A stretch of 27,556 bases of DNA, from positions 1 through 27,556 of the forward strand of contig JAGLCH010000334.1 in the NCBI GenBank assembly GCA_023146355.1, written 5' to 3'. The translations under genes were made by a program, and so were the position numbers. Positions 14,853 to 22,677 of this stretch are shown piece by piece. This DNA is from Bacteriovoracaceae bacterium (GTDB lineage Bacteria > Bdellovibrionota > Bacteriovoracia > Bacteriovoracales > Bacteriovoracaceae). The notes under the pieces are model-generated. The model worked only from the letters and a program-made list of their open reading frames with translations, did no database searches and was not told the DNA's origin. The stretch's first letter is position 1. Every line of letters starts with the position of its first letter.

Positions 14853-17532
14853 CCTCCAAAATTTCGATTAGACCAGTTTCACCATTCATTCTAATTTTCA
14901 TTCCTGTCTTAAGTGTCTTTGTAAGGTTCTTAATGCTTACAATCGCAGGTAGACCCATCTCTCTGGCGACAATGGCCGAGTGCGAAAGGAGTCCACCGCG
15001 TTCTACCAAAAGAGCTGATGCAGACGGATATAGTGGAACCCAGCCGGGGTCGGTTCTCATGGCCACTAAGATATCACCATTGAGTTCAAGATCATCGTCT
15101 GGAGACATAATGAGTTTTACTGTTCCCTCGATGATTCCAGGGCAACATGGAATTCCTTTGAGACATCCCTCAGGAATGTCCGTTAGATCAACTTCAACAT
15201 CTTCTTCTTCAAAGTGTGAATTCAACCAATAAACAGGCCCTCTAGTCATAAAACGAGGTGTAGGTTCGATCTCTTCAAATCTTTTATACTCGGCCATACG
15301 GGCCTCAATGAGTGGCCTTAAGTTCATGATAGGGTTGGTACCCTCAACACAACCTTTAAGCTCCTCAACGGTGAGGTAGAACACGTGGTCTTCATGATCG
15401 AGTACACCGCGATTGGTAAGATCTCGTCCCATATTATAGAAGATACTACGGACAATTCCATAAACTCTCGTGCGGCAAAATCTTGTATTCTCACGGTTAC
15501 GGACCGCTTTTCTCGCGTGTTTAAGAGACCAGAAAAAGATTAGACGCTTAATAGGATTAAGTGCAGCTTTTACCTTGTTCTCAGAACCAATACGAATCTC
15601 AGCTTCTCTATTTTCCATATCTGCGAGTGAGATTGTGGAGTTGTTGAGTTGGTTTTTTAAGAAGACAAAAAACGTCTTGGGCTCTTGCCAGAGGTCCTTT
15701 TGCTCCAGTTTCATCTCACTCATACAGCGAAATCCAAAACGATCAATATATGAATCTACTTTGTCTTTGAATTCAGTAAAATCAGATTGAGTTAAGGCCT
15801 CCATACACTCATCAGCAGGAGTTTCCTTGATAAAGGTATAAATCTCGGGATTAGAACGAACATAATCGGCCATTCTAATTATAACTTTTGTTGGTTCAGC
15901 AGATTCTAGATTTCCGTCACTCGCAAGCAGGTCATTTTGAATTGCTTCTCCTAGATCAGGAAGCCACTTAGTACACAGCGTCTTAAGTAGGCCAAAATGA
16001 ACCATGCACAAGAAGTCGTTGATAATAGGGGCCTTCCAACGGTTGAGAAATACTTTCTCCATCTCATGGTAGTAATCTAAAAGTTGATCACTACTCATTG
16101 TTGAGTAATCAATCTTTCTATACTTTTCATAGTGCTCGTAAAAGTATTTAAGGAAGTTATCCACAATATTTTGAATATTGAGATGGAAGTAGAAGAACTT
16201 AAAACCAGTGATCATACTCTTAAACTTTGAATATAGAGTATCTTGAGATGCAGGAGGTTTAATTCTATCAGCGAGTTCATCGGTTAATGCCTCATCAGTA
16301 CCCATCATCGTTTCCATGAATGAACGGTTGTGCTTAAAGCCCGGAAGAATACTAGTCAGCTTGTACCAGTTAAGAAGATTGTAATAAATACGACCATAAA
16401 AGATTCCCAACATATTTTTCAAGAAAAAATCCATCTCGCGAATCTCTTTCGTTGGGACAAGTAGGATTTCACAAAACTGGACATATACTGAATGATAGAC
16501 GTACTTAGCGAAACCAAATGTCAGTGGAAGTGTAAGTCCGCCGTAACTTTCAACGATATTGGAATTATCCCAAAGATTAATAACACCCCGGTCAATTTTC
16601 ACATTAGTTGTAATTGGGCGAGCTTGAAGGATATAGAATTTCCCCTCAAAGAGTGCCCATTCAATGTCCTGTGGAAGGAGATAGTAGTTTTCGATTCGAC
16701 AACAGGTTTGAGTTAGAAGAGTTAGCTCACCATCACTCAAACAAGGAACATTGATTAATGACTCTTCCACTGGAAGTTCAATACAATCATCATTAGAACC
16801 ATCGCGACACAGCTTGCTTCCTTTTTCCACAATCTCAGATTGTTCAATTTTACAGTCCGCCTTCATAACCGTATAGGTATCAGCATCTAAAAGACCAGAA
16901 ACGATCCCCTCTCCGACACCATAAACGGCATTTAATATGACTCGATCTGACTTTCCAGAAACAGGATCAGCTGTAAACGCTACCCCACTTTTTTCACTGT
17001 CAATCATCTCTTGAAGAACAACTCCAACATCGATATTTACAGTTTCAAGCTTGTTCTGGCGACGATAGTAAAGACCGCGCTCTGAATAAGCACTGGCCCA
17101 ACACTTCTTGACTGATTCTAAAGCAGAATCTTCACTTGAAATATAAAGATAAGAACTAAGCTGCCCCGCAAAAGAGTGCCCGGCCGAGTCTTCATCGATT
17201 GCAGAACTTCGAACGGATATAAGATTGCGACCAAGCTTATTATAACTCTCACGAATTGCACTCTCTAAGCCTTCTGACATTGAAGCTGTGAGAATAAAGT
17301 GCTCTACATCCTTTTCAGTTTGGGCAAGATTGTCGCCATTAGCCCCTAGGATTTCGGCCAATCTGGCATCGAAATTAGTTTCTCTCTTAAAGCGTTCGAA
17401 AAACTTTTTCCCAAGAACAATCCACTCTGGAACGTTAAGACCAGCGTTTGCGAGGAGATATAGGTTGTATCCTTTCCCCCCTGCATTTTTCTTTGCGAAA
17501 TTTTTTGTACTTTTCTTATTAACAATTAACAT
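14839..17532 (-). CDS. Rifampin-phosphotransferase-like dikinase (PEP synthase family) of unknown substrate
   Basis: The 897-residue protein has the domain order of rifampin phosphotransferase. An N-terminal PPDK ATP-grasp domain (about 1-320) shows AGGKGYNL, SVRSSAIDEDSAGHSFAGQ, AFTADPVSG, GVGEGIVSG and LQARPIT. A long, mostly helical middle (about 330-790) lacks the PEP-binding TIM barrel. A C-terminal swivelling domain has phospho-accepting His851 in GGLLSHSAIVARE. Enzymes with this plan move the beta-phosphate of ATP onto a hydroxyl of a small molecule through a phosphohistidine, while PEP synthases need the barrel that is absent here. It sits between UbiA (3 bases away) and the ABC ATPase (14-base overlap). 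A role in phosphorylating the cluster's product is therefore more likely than antibiotic resistance. Confidence 0.8.
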   Translation of the reverse strand: MLIVNKKSTKNFAKKNAGGKGYNLYLLANAGLNVPEWIVLGKKFFERFKRETNFDARLAEILGANGDNLAQTEKDVEHFILTASMSEGLESAIRESYNKLGRNLISVRSSAIDEDSAGHSFAGQLSSYLYISSEDSALESVKKCWASAYSERGLYYRRQNKLETVNIDVGVVLQEMIDSEKSGVAFTADPVSGKSDRVILNAVYGVGEGIVSGLLDADTYTVMKADCKIEQSEIVEKGSKLCRDGSNDDCIELPVEESLINVPCLSDGELTLLTQTCCRIENYYLLPQDIEWALFEGKFYILQARPITTNVKIDRGVINLWDNSNIVESYGGLTLPLTFGFAKYVYHSVYVQFCEILLVPTKEIREMDFFLKNMLGIFYGRIYYNLLNWYKLTSILPGFKHNRSFMETMMGTDEALTDELADRIKPPASQDTLYSKFKSMITGFKFFYFHLNIQNIVDNFLKYFYEHYEKYRKIDYSTMSSDQLLDYYHEMEKVFLNRWKAPIINDFLCMVHFGLLKTLCTKWLPDLGEAIQNDLLASDGNLESAEPTKVIIRMADYVRSNPEIYTFIKETPADECMEALTQSDFTEFKDKVDSYIDRFGFRCMSEMKLEQKDLWQEPKTFFVFLKNQLNNSTISLADMENREAEIRIGSENKVKAALNPIKRLIFFWSLKHARKAVRNRENTRFCRTRVYGIVRSIFYNMGRDLTNRGVLDHEDHVFYLTVEELKGCVEGTNPIMNLRPLIEARMAEYKRFEEIEPTPRFMTRGPVYWLNSHFEEEDVEVDLTDIPEGCLKGIPCCPGIIEGTVKLIMSPDDDLELNGDILVAMRTDPGWVPLYPSASALLVERGGLLSHSAIVAREMGLPAIVSIKNLTKTLKTGMKIRMNGETGLIEILEDVSE

Positions 17533-17535
17533 ACA

Positions 17536-18423
17536 TTATCCCAGCGCCGCACAGGCGATAAAACCGATATAGAAAACAACAATGTGACCACTAGAGTAGA
17601 TGCGGTACACCTTTCCCCATATCCCTTTGTTGTAAATGGCATAGATCATTCCAATTATGAAAATAAGAGCAATAGTAGCAACAATAAATATTTTCATTGA
17701 TGCATTAACGATATCCATATTCCAAATACAAAGTGCCGATAGAAGTGCCTGAGAAATGACTAATAGGACTGCACCGTAGCGGGAGAAAATAAGAGAGTAT
17801 GACTCTACATTTTCGCGTTCCTCGGTTGTGAGAAACGTCTTCCGACCAAACTCAAAGATATTGAACATAAACCAGTTGTTAAATACAAACCACAAGTCAT
17901 TGCCTGTAAGTTCCCAAGGAACGGTATTACGAACTCCAGACATGATTGCAATTCCTAGAAGTACAGTAACAATTGTGTGGCTCATGGCATAAGTTGTAAG
18001 ATGAGGACGAATTAGATCACCGATAAAAAACTCTTTATACATGAATAGAGAGTAGATGATGGCAATAGTTATTCCGAGTAGCGGCCCAATGCCTAATGTC
18101 GAAAATAAAATCATCTCTAGAAAGATGCAAGCAAGAATCATCCGATAGAGGTGCTTGTGCTTAAGTAGTCCTCTTGGAAGGGGTCTAGTTGGATTAATAG
18201 CACAGTCTGTATCATAGTCTTTAATTTCATCGTAAAGACGAAGCTTAAAGAAAAAGAGAGTCGTTCCAACAAGAAGAGGAATTCCCCTTATAAATGAAGT
18301 GCTCTCAGAGGCCATAAAATGAGCTGCAAGGAAGAGGATAATCATGGTAAGGCTAGAAATTGGCTCAAACCTCTCCACAATGAAAGTCCACCATCTGCTA
18401 CTTAAAGGCTGTTTACAGGCCAT
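17536..18423 (-). CDS. UbiA-family prenyltransferase
   Basis: UbiA enzymes are inner-membrane proteins that transfer a prenyl chain from its diphosphate to an aromatic ring, glycerol phosphate or similar acceptor. This 295-residue protein has about eight or nine hydrophobic helices. The first Asp-rich motif is D65-x3-D69-x3-D73, followed by NPTRPLPRG (77-85), the usual metal-diphosphate site. The second Asp motif is not clear to me: the matching loop reads FEFGRKTFLTTEERE. I chose the ATG at 18423, which has GAGG 6 bases upstream and overlaps the ligase gene by 11 bases. A GTG at 18435 is the alternative. Its neighbours suggest it prenylates, or releases a group from, the product of the ligase and transferases. 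Confidence 0.8.
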   Translation of the reverse strand: MACKQPLSSRWWTFIVERFEPISSLTMIILFLAAHFMASESTSFIRGIPLLVGTTLFFFKLRLYDEIKDYDTDCAINPTRPLPRGLLKHKHLYRMILACIFLEMILFSTLGIGPLLGITIAIIYSLFMYKEFFIGDLIRPHLTTYAMSHTIVTVLLGIAIMSGVRNTVPWELTGNDLWFVFNNWFMFNIFEFGRKTFLTTEERENVESYSLIFSRYGAVLLVISQALLSALCIWNMDIVNASMKIFIVATIALIFIIGMIYAIYNKGIWGKVYRIYSSGHIVVFYIGFIACAALG

Positions 18424-20809
18424 AACTCCCCTCACCTTTTAAAATTCTTTCGCGTAGTACGTGGTACTCGACTTTACTATTATGGCGAGAATCCATTGGG
18501 ATATCTTTGATAAAGACGACTTCATCGATAATGACATCATTTTTACCTAAAATTCTTTTGAGTTCAGTTGTCATTTCAACTTTCTTTGCATCATCTGTAA
18601 TCCAAGACTCGTCATTAGGCTCGACAACAACCACAGTTTTCTCACCCAACTTTTCGTCAGGCATACCGAGATAGGCACATCGCTTTGTAAATTCGAGTTT
18701 TTTCATGATGACTTCAGCTCTTACTGGAAAGGCGTAAACACCATTTCGATTAATTGCATTGTGTACACGTCCCACAAGCCAAATATTGTTAAGTTCATCG
18801 ATACGGGTCAAGTCACCAGTTCTATGCCAGATAACACCATTTTCATCTCTAATTTTTGCTCTGTGAAAGGCATCGGGATTGTTGTAGTAACCATCACAAA
18901 CGTGTTCGCCTGCAACGATTAGCTCTCCAACCTGTCCATTTTCGACAGTAAGATCTTTCCAATCATCTGCACTTTCAATCAAGACCGTATCGCCATTAAT
19001 TTTAATGAAGCGGTAATCAAGGCCACTGTCCATCGCTCCTACATTAACCCCTGCATCAACAAGTTCAGAATCTGTCTCAGAGATCGACTTATAGTTGATC
19101 ATCGTCTGAGCTTCAATATGAGAGATTGGTTCAACTTCAGTAGAACCATAAAGAACCCAGGCCTCAGCGTTAACTGCGACATTAGTTATGTCGATCATAT
19201 TATCGCGAGAAATCGGTGCTCCACCTGTTACAACCCTTCTCATATTCTCTTGCTTGATACCGTTATCTAAACAGTATTTCGCTGAAGAGATTAATAGATG
19301 AGCATTCAAGGTTGCGCTAGTAACATTACACGCCGTCATTTGTGCCAGTAAAATCTGAGTATCAAATTCCCCAGGTGCCCCAACATCAAATGCAGGAATA
19401 ACAGTGGGTACTCCTGCAGCTAAATTATTTAGTGAAAAGATTGGAAATACAGGAAGATCCACATCTTGTTCAGTATAAGGAAGTGCACGCCCTAAAGCAT
19501 AGTGTTGGGCAGCAAGGAATCGGTGTGTTCGATTTGCACCTTTTGGAGTTCCAGAACTTCCAGTGGTAAATGTAATAATAGCAGTATCTTCTCGCTCCAT
19601 TGCAGCGGTCTCAACTCTATCAGTAGTCTTTGAGAGTTCTTCAATAGATGCTGAATATTTTTTCTTATGAGCTCCGGACACAATTTTATATGGAAGAAGC
19701 TTAAAAGCAGGAGACTTATTTAAAATATCAAACACAACTTCTAGAGAAACCATTGCCCTCGGCATTACGCTTCTTGCCGCAGTTCCGATCTGATCGCGTC
19801 TTGCCCAAGAATCAAGAAATACAGGAATCGCACCAATTTTCTGAAGTGCAAACATAGCAGCATACAAATCGAGAGACATGGGTATAAAGAGAATTACTCT
19901 GTCACCTTTTTTGAGACCTAGCTTAATATATCCAGCAGCAATGGCCTCTACTTTTTGATGAAGTCCTGTTACTGTAACCCCTTCGTGCTTTAGTGGAGTT
20001 TCAATATTATTATCCCACTCAGATAGAACATCTTTTTCAACCCATCTTAAAATTTGTTTGTCAGGACGATTGACAAGATGATCATCGAGGAAGCTATACA
20101 CATTGTTAAGTGGTGACATCCCCTCGTGGTACCCAATATCAAAGAGGTGAGAGATATCTCCTCTTTCACCTTTTAGGTACTGTGCAAGAGTTTTAGGATG
20201 GGTCCAAGATAAAGCATGTCCTCCACCTTTAATTTTAATTACTTCACTATCTTTAAAAGCTTTAAGAAGAGGTGCAATTTGCTCACCGAAGGCGGATGTT
20301 TTATCTCCATCCCCCCAAATAATTGTCACTTTAACATTTAGCTTAGAGAGTTCATGGTCACTTGGAACAGCGATATGTTGCTTCTCATTCATTGCTGTGC
20401 GAATGGTACAAGGATCTGAAAGCTCTTTTGCCATAATCTTGTAGCGCTCTGGTGCTTGAAGTGGAGAACAGCTCTCATTGATAAATTTTTCAATTGATTT
20501 CTTTCCAAGTTTACCAAGGAGGAAATTTCCGATTCCAGGAGCATTGAGCAGAGCACTCATAAACGCCTTATTCTTAGGTCTTGTATATGGTGCAATCAAG
20601 ATCACTTCATCAATTAAATTTGCGTAATGAGTAAGGTCATTCAGTGCCCGAACAGATCCCCACGAGTAAGCCAACATTGTACCTCTCTCTTCAATTAACT
20701 GAGTGCGGTCACTCATATCAACAAAGGTAGAATCCACAAGTTCATTTTGAATCAGTGAAAAATCTTTCATGGTTCCAGGAGAACCGTGATAGCAGTAAAA
20801 TCTGGTCAT
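18413..20809 (-). CDS. Alpha/beta-hydrolase fused to an OleC-like AMP-dependent ligase
   Basis: The 798-residue protein is a fusion. Residues 1 to about 225 are an alpha/beta-hydrolase with YHGSPGT (oxyanion region), nucleophile Ser49 in AYSWG, acidic residues in WGDGDK (165-170) and His198 in GGGHALS. Residues about 235-795 are an adenylate-forming enzyme. It has A3 FTTGSSGTPKG (414-424), YGSTEVEP as A5, HRTGDLTRID as A7, and a C-terminal lysine in NSKVEY as A10. The RTHRFLAAQH continuation and the FPIFSLNNLAAGVPTVIPAFD block recall OleC, the beta-lactone synthetase, and OleB-OleC fusions are known in some bacteria. No OleA thiolase or OleD reductase is present here, so a beta-lactone or olefin product is only a possibility. 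It starts by ATGA overlap with the formyltransferase. Confidence 0.85.
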   Translation of the reverse strand: MTRFYCYHGSPGTMKDFSLIQNELVDSTFVDMSDRTQLIEERGTMLAYSWGSVRALNDLTHYANLIDEVILIAPYTRPKNKAFMSALLNAPGIGNFLLGKLGKKSIEKFINESCSPLQAPERYKIMAKELSDPCTIRTAMNEKQHIAVPSDHELSKLNVKVTIIWGDGDKTSAFGEQIAPLLKAFKDSEVIKIKGGGHALSWTHPKTLAQYLKGERGDISHLFDIGYHEGMSPLNNVYSFLDDHLVNRPDKQILRWVEKDVLSEWDNNIETPLKHEGVTVTGLHQKVEAIAAGYIKLGLKKGDRVILFIPMSLDLYAAMFALQKIGAIPVFLDSWARRDQIGTAARSVMPRAMVSLEVVFDILNKSPAFKLLPYKIVSGAHKKKYSASIEELSKTTDRVETAAMEREDTAIITFTTGSSGTPKGANRTHRFLAAQHYALGRALPYTEQDVDLPVFPIFSLNNLAAGVPTVIPAFDVGAPGEFDTQILLAQMTACNVTSATLNAHLLISSAKYCLDNGIKQENMRRVVTGGAPISRDNMIDITNVAVNAEAWVLYGSTEVEPISHIEAQTMINYKSISETDSELVDAGVNVGAMDSGLDYRFIKINGDTVLIESADDWKDLTVENGQVGELIVAGEHVCDGYYNNPDAFHRAKIRDENGVIWHRTGDLTRIDELNNIWLVGRVHNAINRNGVYAFPVRAEVIMKKLEFTKRCAYLGMPDEKLGEKTVVVVEPNDESWITDDAKKVEMTTELKRILGKNDVIIDEVVFIKDIPMDSRHNSKVEYHVLRERILKGEGSYGL

Positions 20810-21549
20810 AACTTCATCCCCAATTTAATTAAATCTCGTATCTTTTTAGGTTTTGGATTTTTAGTGAAAACAATTTTTTCTGTGCGGTTTGGTGTCCCTT
20901 CGAAGAAAGCACCAGTCTCTGCTATTGTTCGAATAAGCACAGAGAGTTCTCTTCCCTCTACCACGCTCGATCGCACAATATGAGATGCGTAGTTTTTCTC
21001 TCCGTGAGACACTTCTTTTGCTAAATAAATTTCACCATCGTCAATTTTCTCATTCATTCTATGAATGGAGAAACCAGCACCTCTCTCTTCAGATAGGGCA
21101 TAGAGATCACACATGGTTCCCCTATAAGTTGGAAGAATTCCATGATGGATATTGATACATCCTAACTTCGGAGCATCCAGGATTTCTTTTTTATAAATGC
21201 AACGAGTTCTGAGATTGATAATAAGATCGATCTCATTCTCTCTGACCCAGTTTACAATTTTCTTATTATTCATGCTTTTGTGACGAAGTACTGGAATTCC
21301 CATTTTTTTAAAGCGTCTCTCTCTACGATCGAAAAAGCTATCAAGGATATTGAGAATAAGACTAGTTGCCGTTCTCCATGCTCCTATTGCGAAGAGACCG
21401 AAAGTGGACTTTAAAACAGAAGAATCTAAATTTTCTAAAAGAACTAATCCAGATACATGTTCTGGGCACTCCCGAAGGAGTTCCTTAAAAAGAAGATCAT
21501 AATTGTTCATCACATAGGTCACTCTGCTTGTGACAAGCAAAACGTTCAT
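20806..21549 (-). CDS. Formyltransferase-family protein (Formyl_trans_N fold)
   Basis: The 247-residue protein has the N-terminal formyltransferase fold used by methionyl-tRNA formyltransferase, GART, ArnA and sugar N-formyltransferases. These enzymes take a formyl group from 10-formyl-tetrahydrofolate. The catalytic trio is visible: Asn133 and His135 in CINIHHGILPTYRG, and Asp170 or Asp171 in EKIDDGEIYL. There is no C-terminal tRNA-binding OB domain, so it should act on a free amine of a small molecule, lipid or sugar. It begins 3 bases after the DUF3419 gene and ends by ATGA overlap with the ligase. An attractive but unproven acceptor is the amino group that an aminocarboxypropyl transferase would add. 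Confidence 0.83.
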   Translation of the reverse strand: MNVLLVTSRVTYVMNNYDLLFKELLRECPEHVSGLVLLENLDSSVLKSTFGLFAIGAWRTATSLILNILDSFFDRRERRFKKMGIPVLRHKSMNNKKIVNWVRENEIDLIINLRTRCIYKKEILDAPKLGCINIHHGILPTYRGTMCDLYALSEERGAGFSIHRMNEKIDDGEIYLAKEVSHGEKNYASHIVRSSVVEGRELSVLIRTIAETGAFFEGTPNRTEKIVFTKNPKPKKIRDLIKLGMKL

Positions 21550-21552
21550 AAG

Positions 21553-22638
21553 CTATACCTTCTTAAAAACACGAATGCGGTACATTTGAACAGCTTCTTT
21601 TTCAATAGGCCCAGAATACTCAGATGTTATATCTTCATAACCTGTAGTATCGACATTTGGATCTCTTAAATATGATCTTAGAACTAAGACGGCACCAGGA
21701 TTTAAACCACCCTTCATCTCTTGTAAAAAGTTGAGCTCAACATCTCCCTGAAAGTATGACGGAACGTCACTTAGAGAGACAAAGTCGTACTTTCTTTCAC
21801 CTTTAAGAGCAGTGATTAAATCAACTGTCAGTGGATTGATAATTGTCGTTTTAAGAGATTCTTTGAGTTCACCAAATGCCTGCTCACGAGCTTCTACAGT
21901 GTTGCCTTCAGGATAGACAACACGACCTAAGAAACATAACTGAAGAAAGAAACTCTCTCTAACATTCATATTTTCGAAGATTCTTCGGAATGCCTTGTCG
22001 TAGTATTCAAAATGAGAATCCTCGACATTTTTTTGAACGAAGTCACCTTTATATAGGAGGGCATTGAATAACGATTTATTTCCAAGTAGGAGAAGAACGA
22101 TCTTCCATCGCCACCAAGGGAAAACATTTCGAACATATTCTCTTTGTGCTTCAATTGTATCGTGCTTGAAAATATCTTCACAGGCACTTCCAAGAACAAC
22201 GCGACATATTTTATTGAGAGTCTGAAAAGTGCGTTCCCATTTTCCAATATACAAAATTGACTTCCATTCTTCTCGATTGAAGATGGTATCAAAAAATGTC
22301 AATGTTTCATCAGGGAGATCTAATTCAGAGAATGTGGCCCTTCGAAAATCACAATGATCTTGTGGTGCATATGGAGGATACCCCCAAAATTTCAGAAAAT
22401 CGTCATATGCAAGTTTCTTAATGGTGGCAACTCTAAGTGCCAAAAGCTTTAATTGTGCATGAGAGATATCTATTGCGTCTAAAACTTCTGCTCCACCAAC
22501 GATAAGAGGAAGGGCACGCCCACCACTACCGCATACAGAGAGTATATTTTTTGGTCTCAATTTCTTAACCATCTCATATTCTAAGGTGGTGTCTTCATTG
22601 GCCAACGTATAATTTAAATCGTAAAAATATTCTTTCAT
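21553..22638 (-). CDS. DUF3419 protein, BtaA-like 3-amino-3-carboxypropyl transferase candidate
   Basis: The protein (361 residues) looks like DUF3419, the family of BtaA, which moves the 3-amino-3-carboxypropyl group of S-adenosylmethionine to diacylglycerol in betaine-lipid synthesis. It shows LNYTLANEDTTLEYEM and a SAM-binding LSVCGSGGRALPLIVGGAEVLDAID region (in pieces, about 33-57), then EEWKSILYIGKWERTF. A second methyltransferase-like block, FVSLSDVPSYF, lies near 283. No BtaB methyltransferase is next to it, so the classical betaine lipid is not the obvious product. I chose the ATG at 22638 (AGGGA upstream). A TTG lies one codon before it. It is the first gene of the biosynthetic block, 39 bases after the TAXI gene, with no convincing terminator between. 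Confidence 0.75.
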   Translation of the reverse strand: MKEYFYDLNYTLANEDTTLEYEMVKKLRPKNILSVCGSGGRALPLIVGGAEVLDAIDISHAQLKLLALRVATIKKLAYDDFLKFWGYPPYAPQDHCDFRRATFSELDLPDETLTFFDTIFNREEWKSILYIGKWERTFQTLNKICRVVLGSACEDIFKHDTIEAQREYVRNVFPWWRWKIVLLLLGNKSLFNALLYKGDFVQKNVEDSHFEYYDKAFRRIFENMNVRESFFLQLCFLGRVVYPEGNTVEAREQAFGELKESLKTTIINPLTVDLITALKGERKYDFVSLSDVPSYFQGDVELNFLQEMKGGLNPGAVLVLRSYLRDPNVDTTGYEDITSEYSGPIEKEAVQMYRIRVFKKV

Positions 22639-22677
22639 CAAGCTTCCCTGCCCAGAAAAACAATGTGTACTAAAGCA

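Noticed and set aside
14839..17532. True phosphoenolpyruvate synthase
   Set aside because: The order of domains places the His domain at the C-terminus and no PEP-binding barrel follows, so the RPH-like plan fits better.
22639..22677. Terminator between the TAXI gene and the DUF3419 gene
   Set aside because: Only a 4-bp stem (GTGC/GTAC with a G-U pair) precedes a T-rich stretch, too weak to split the operon with confidence.
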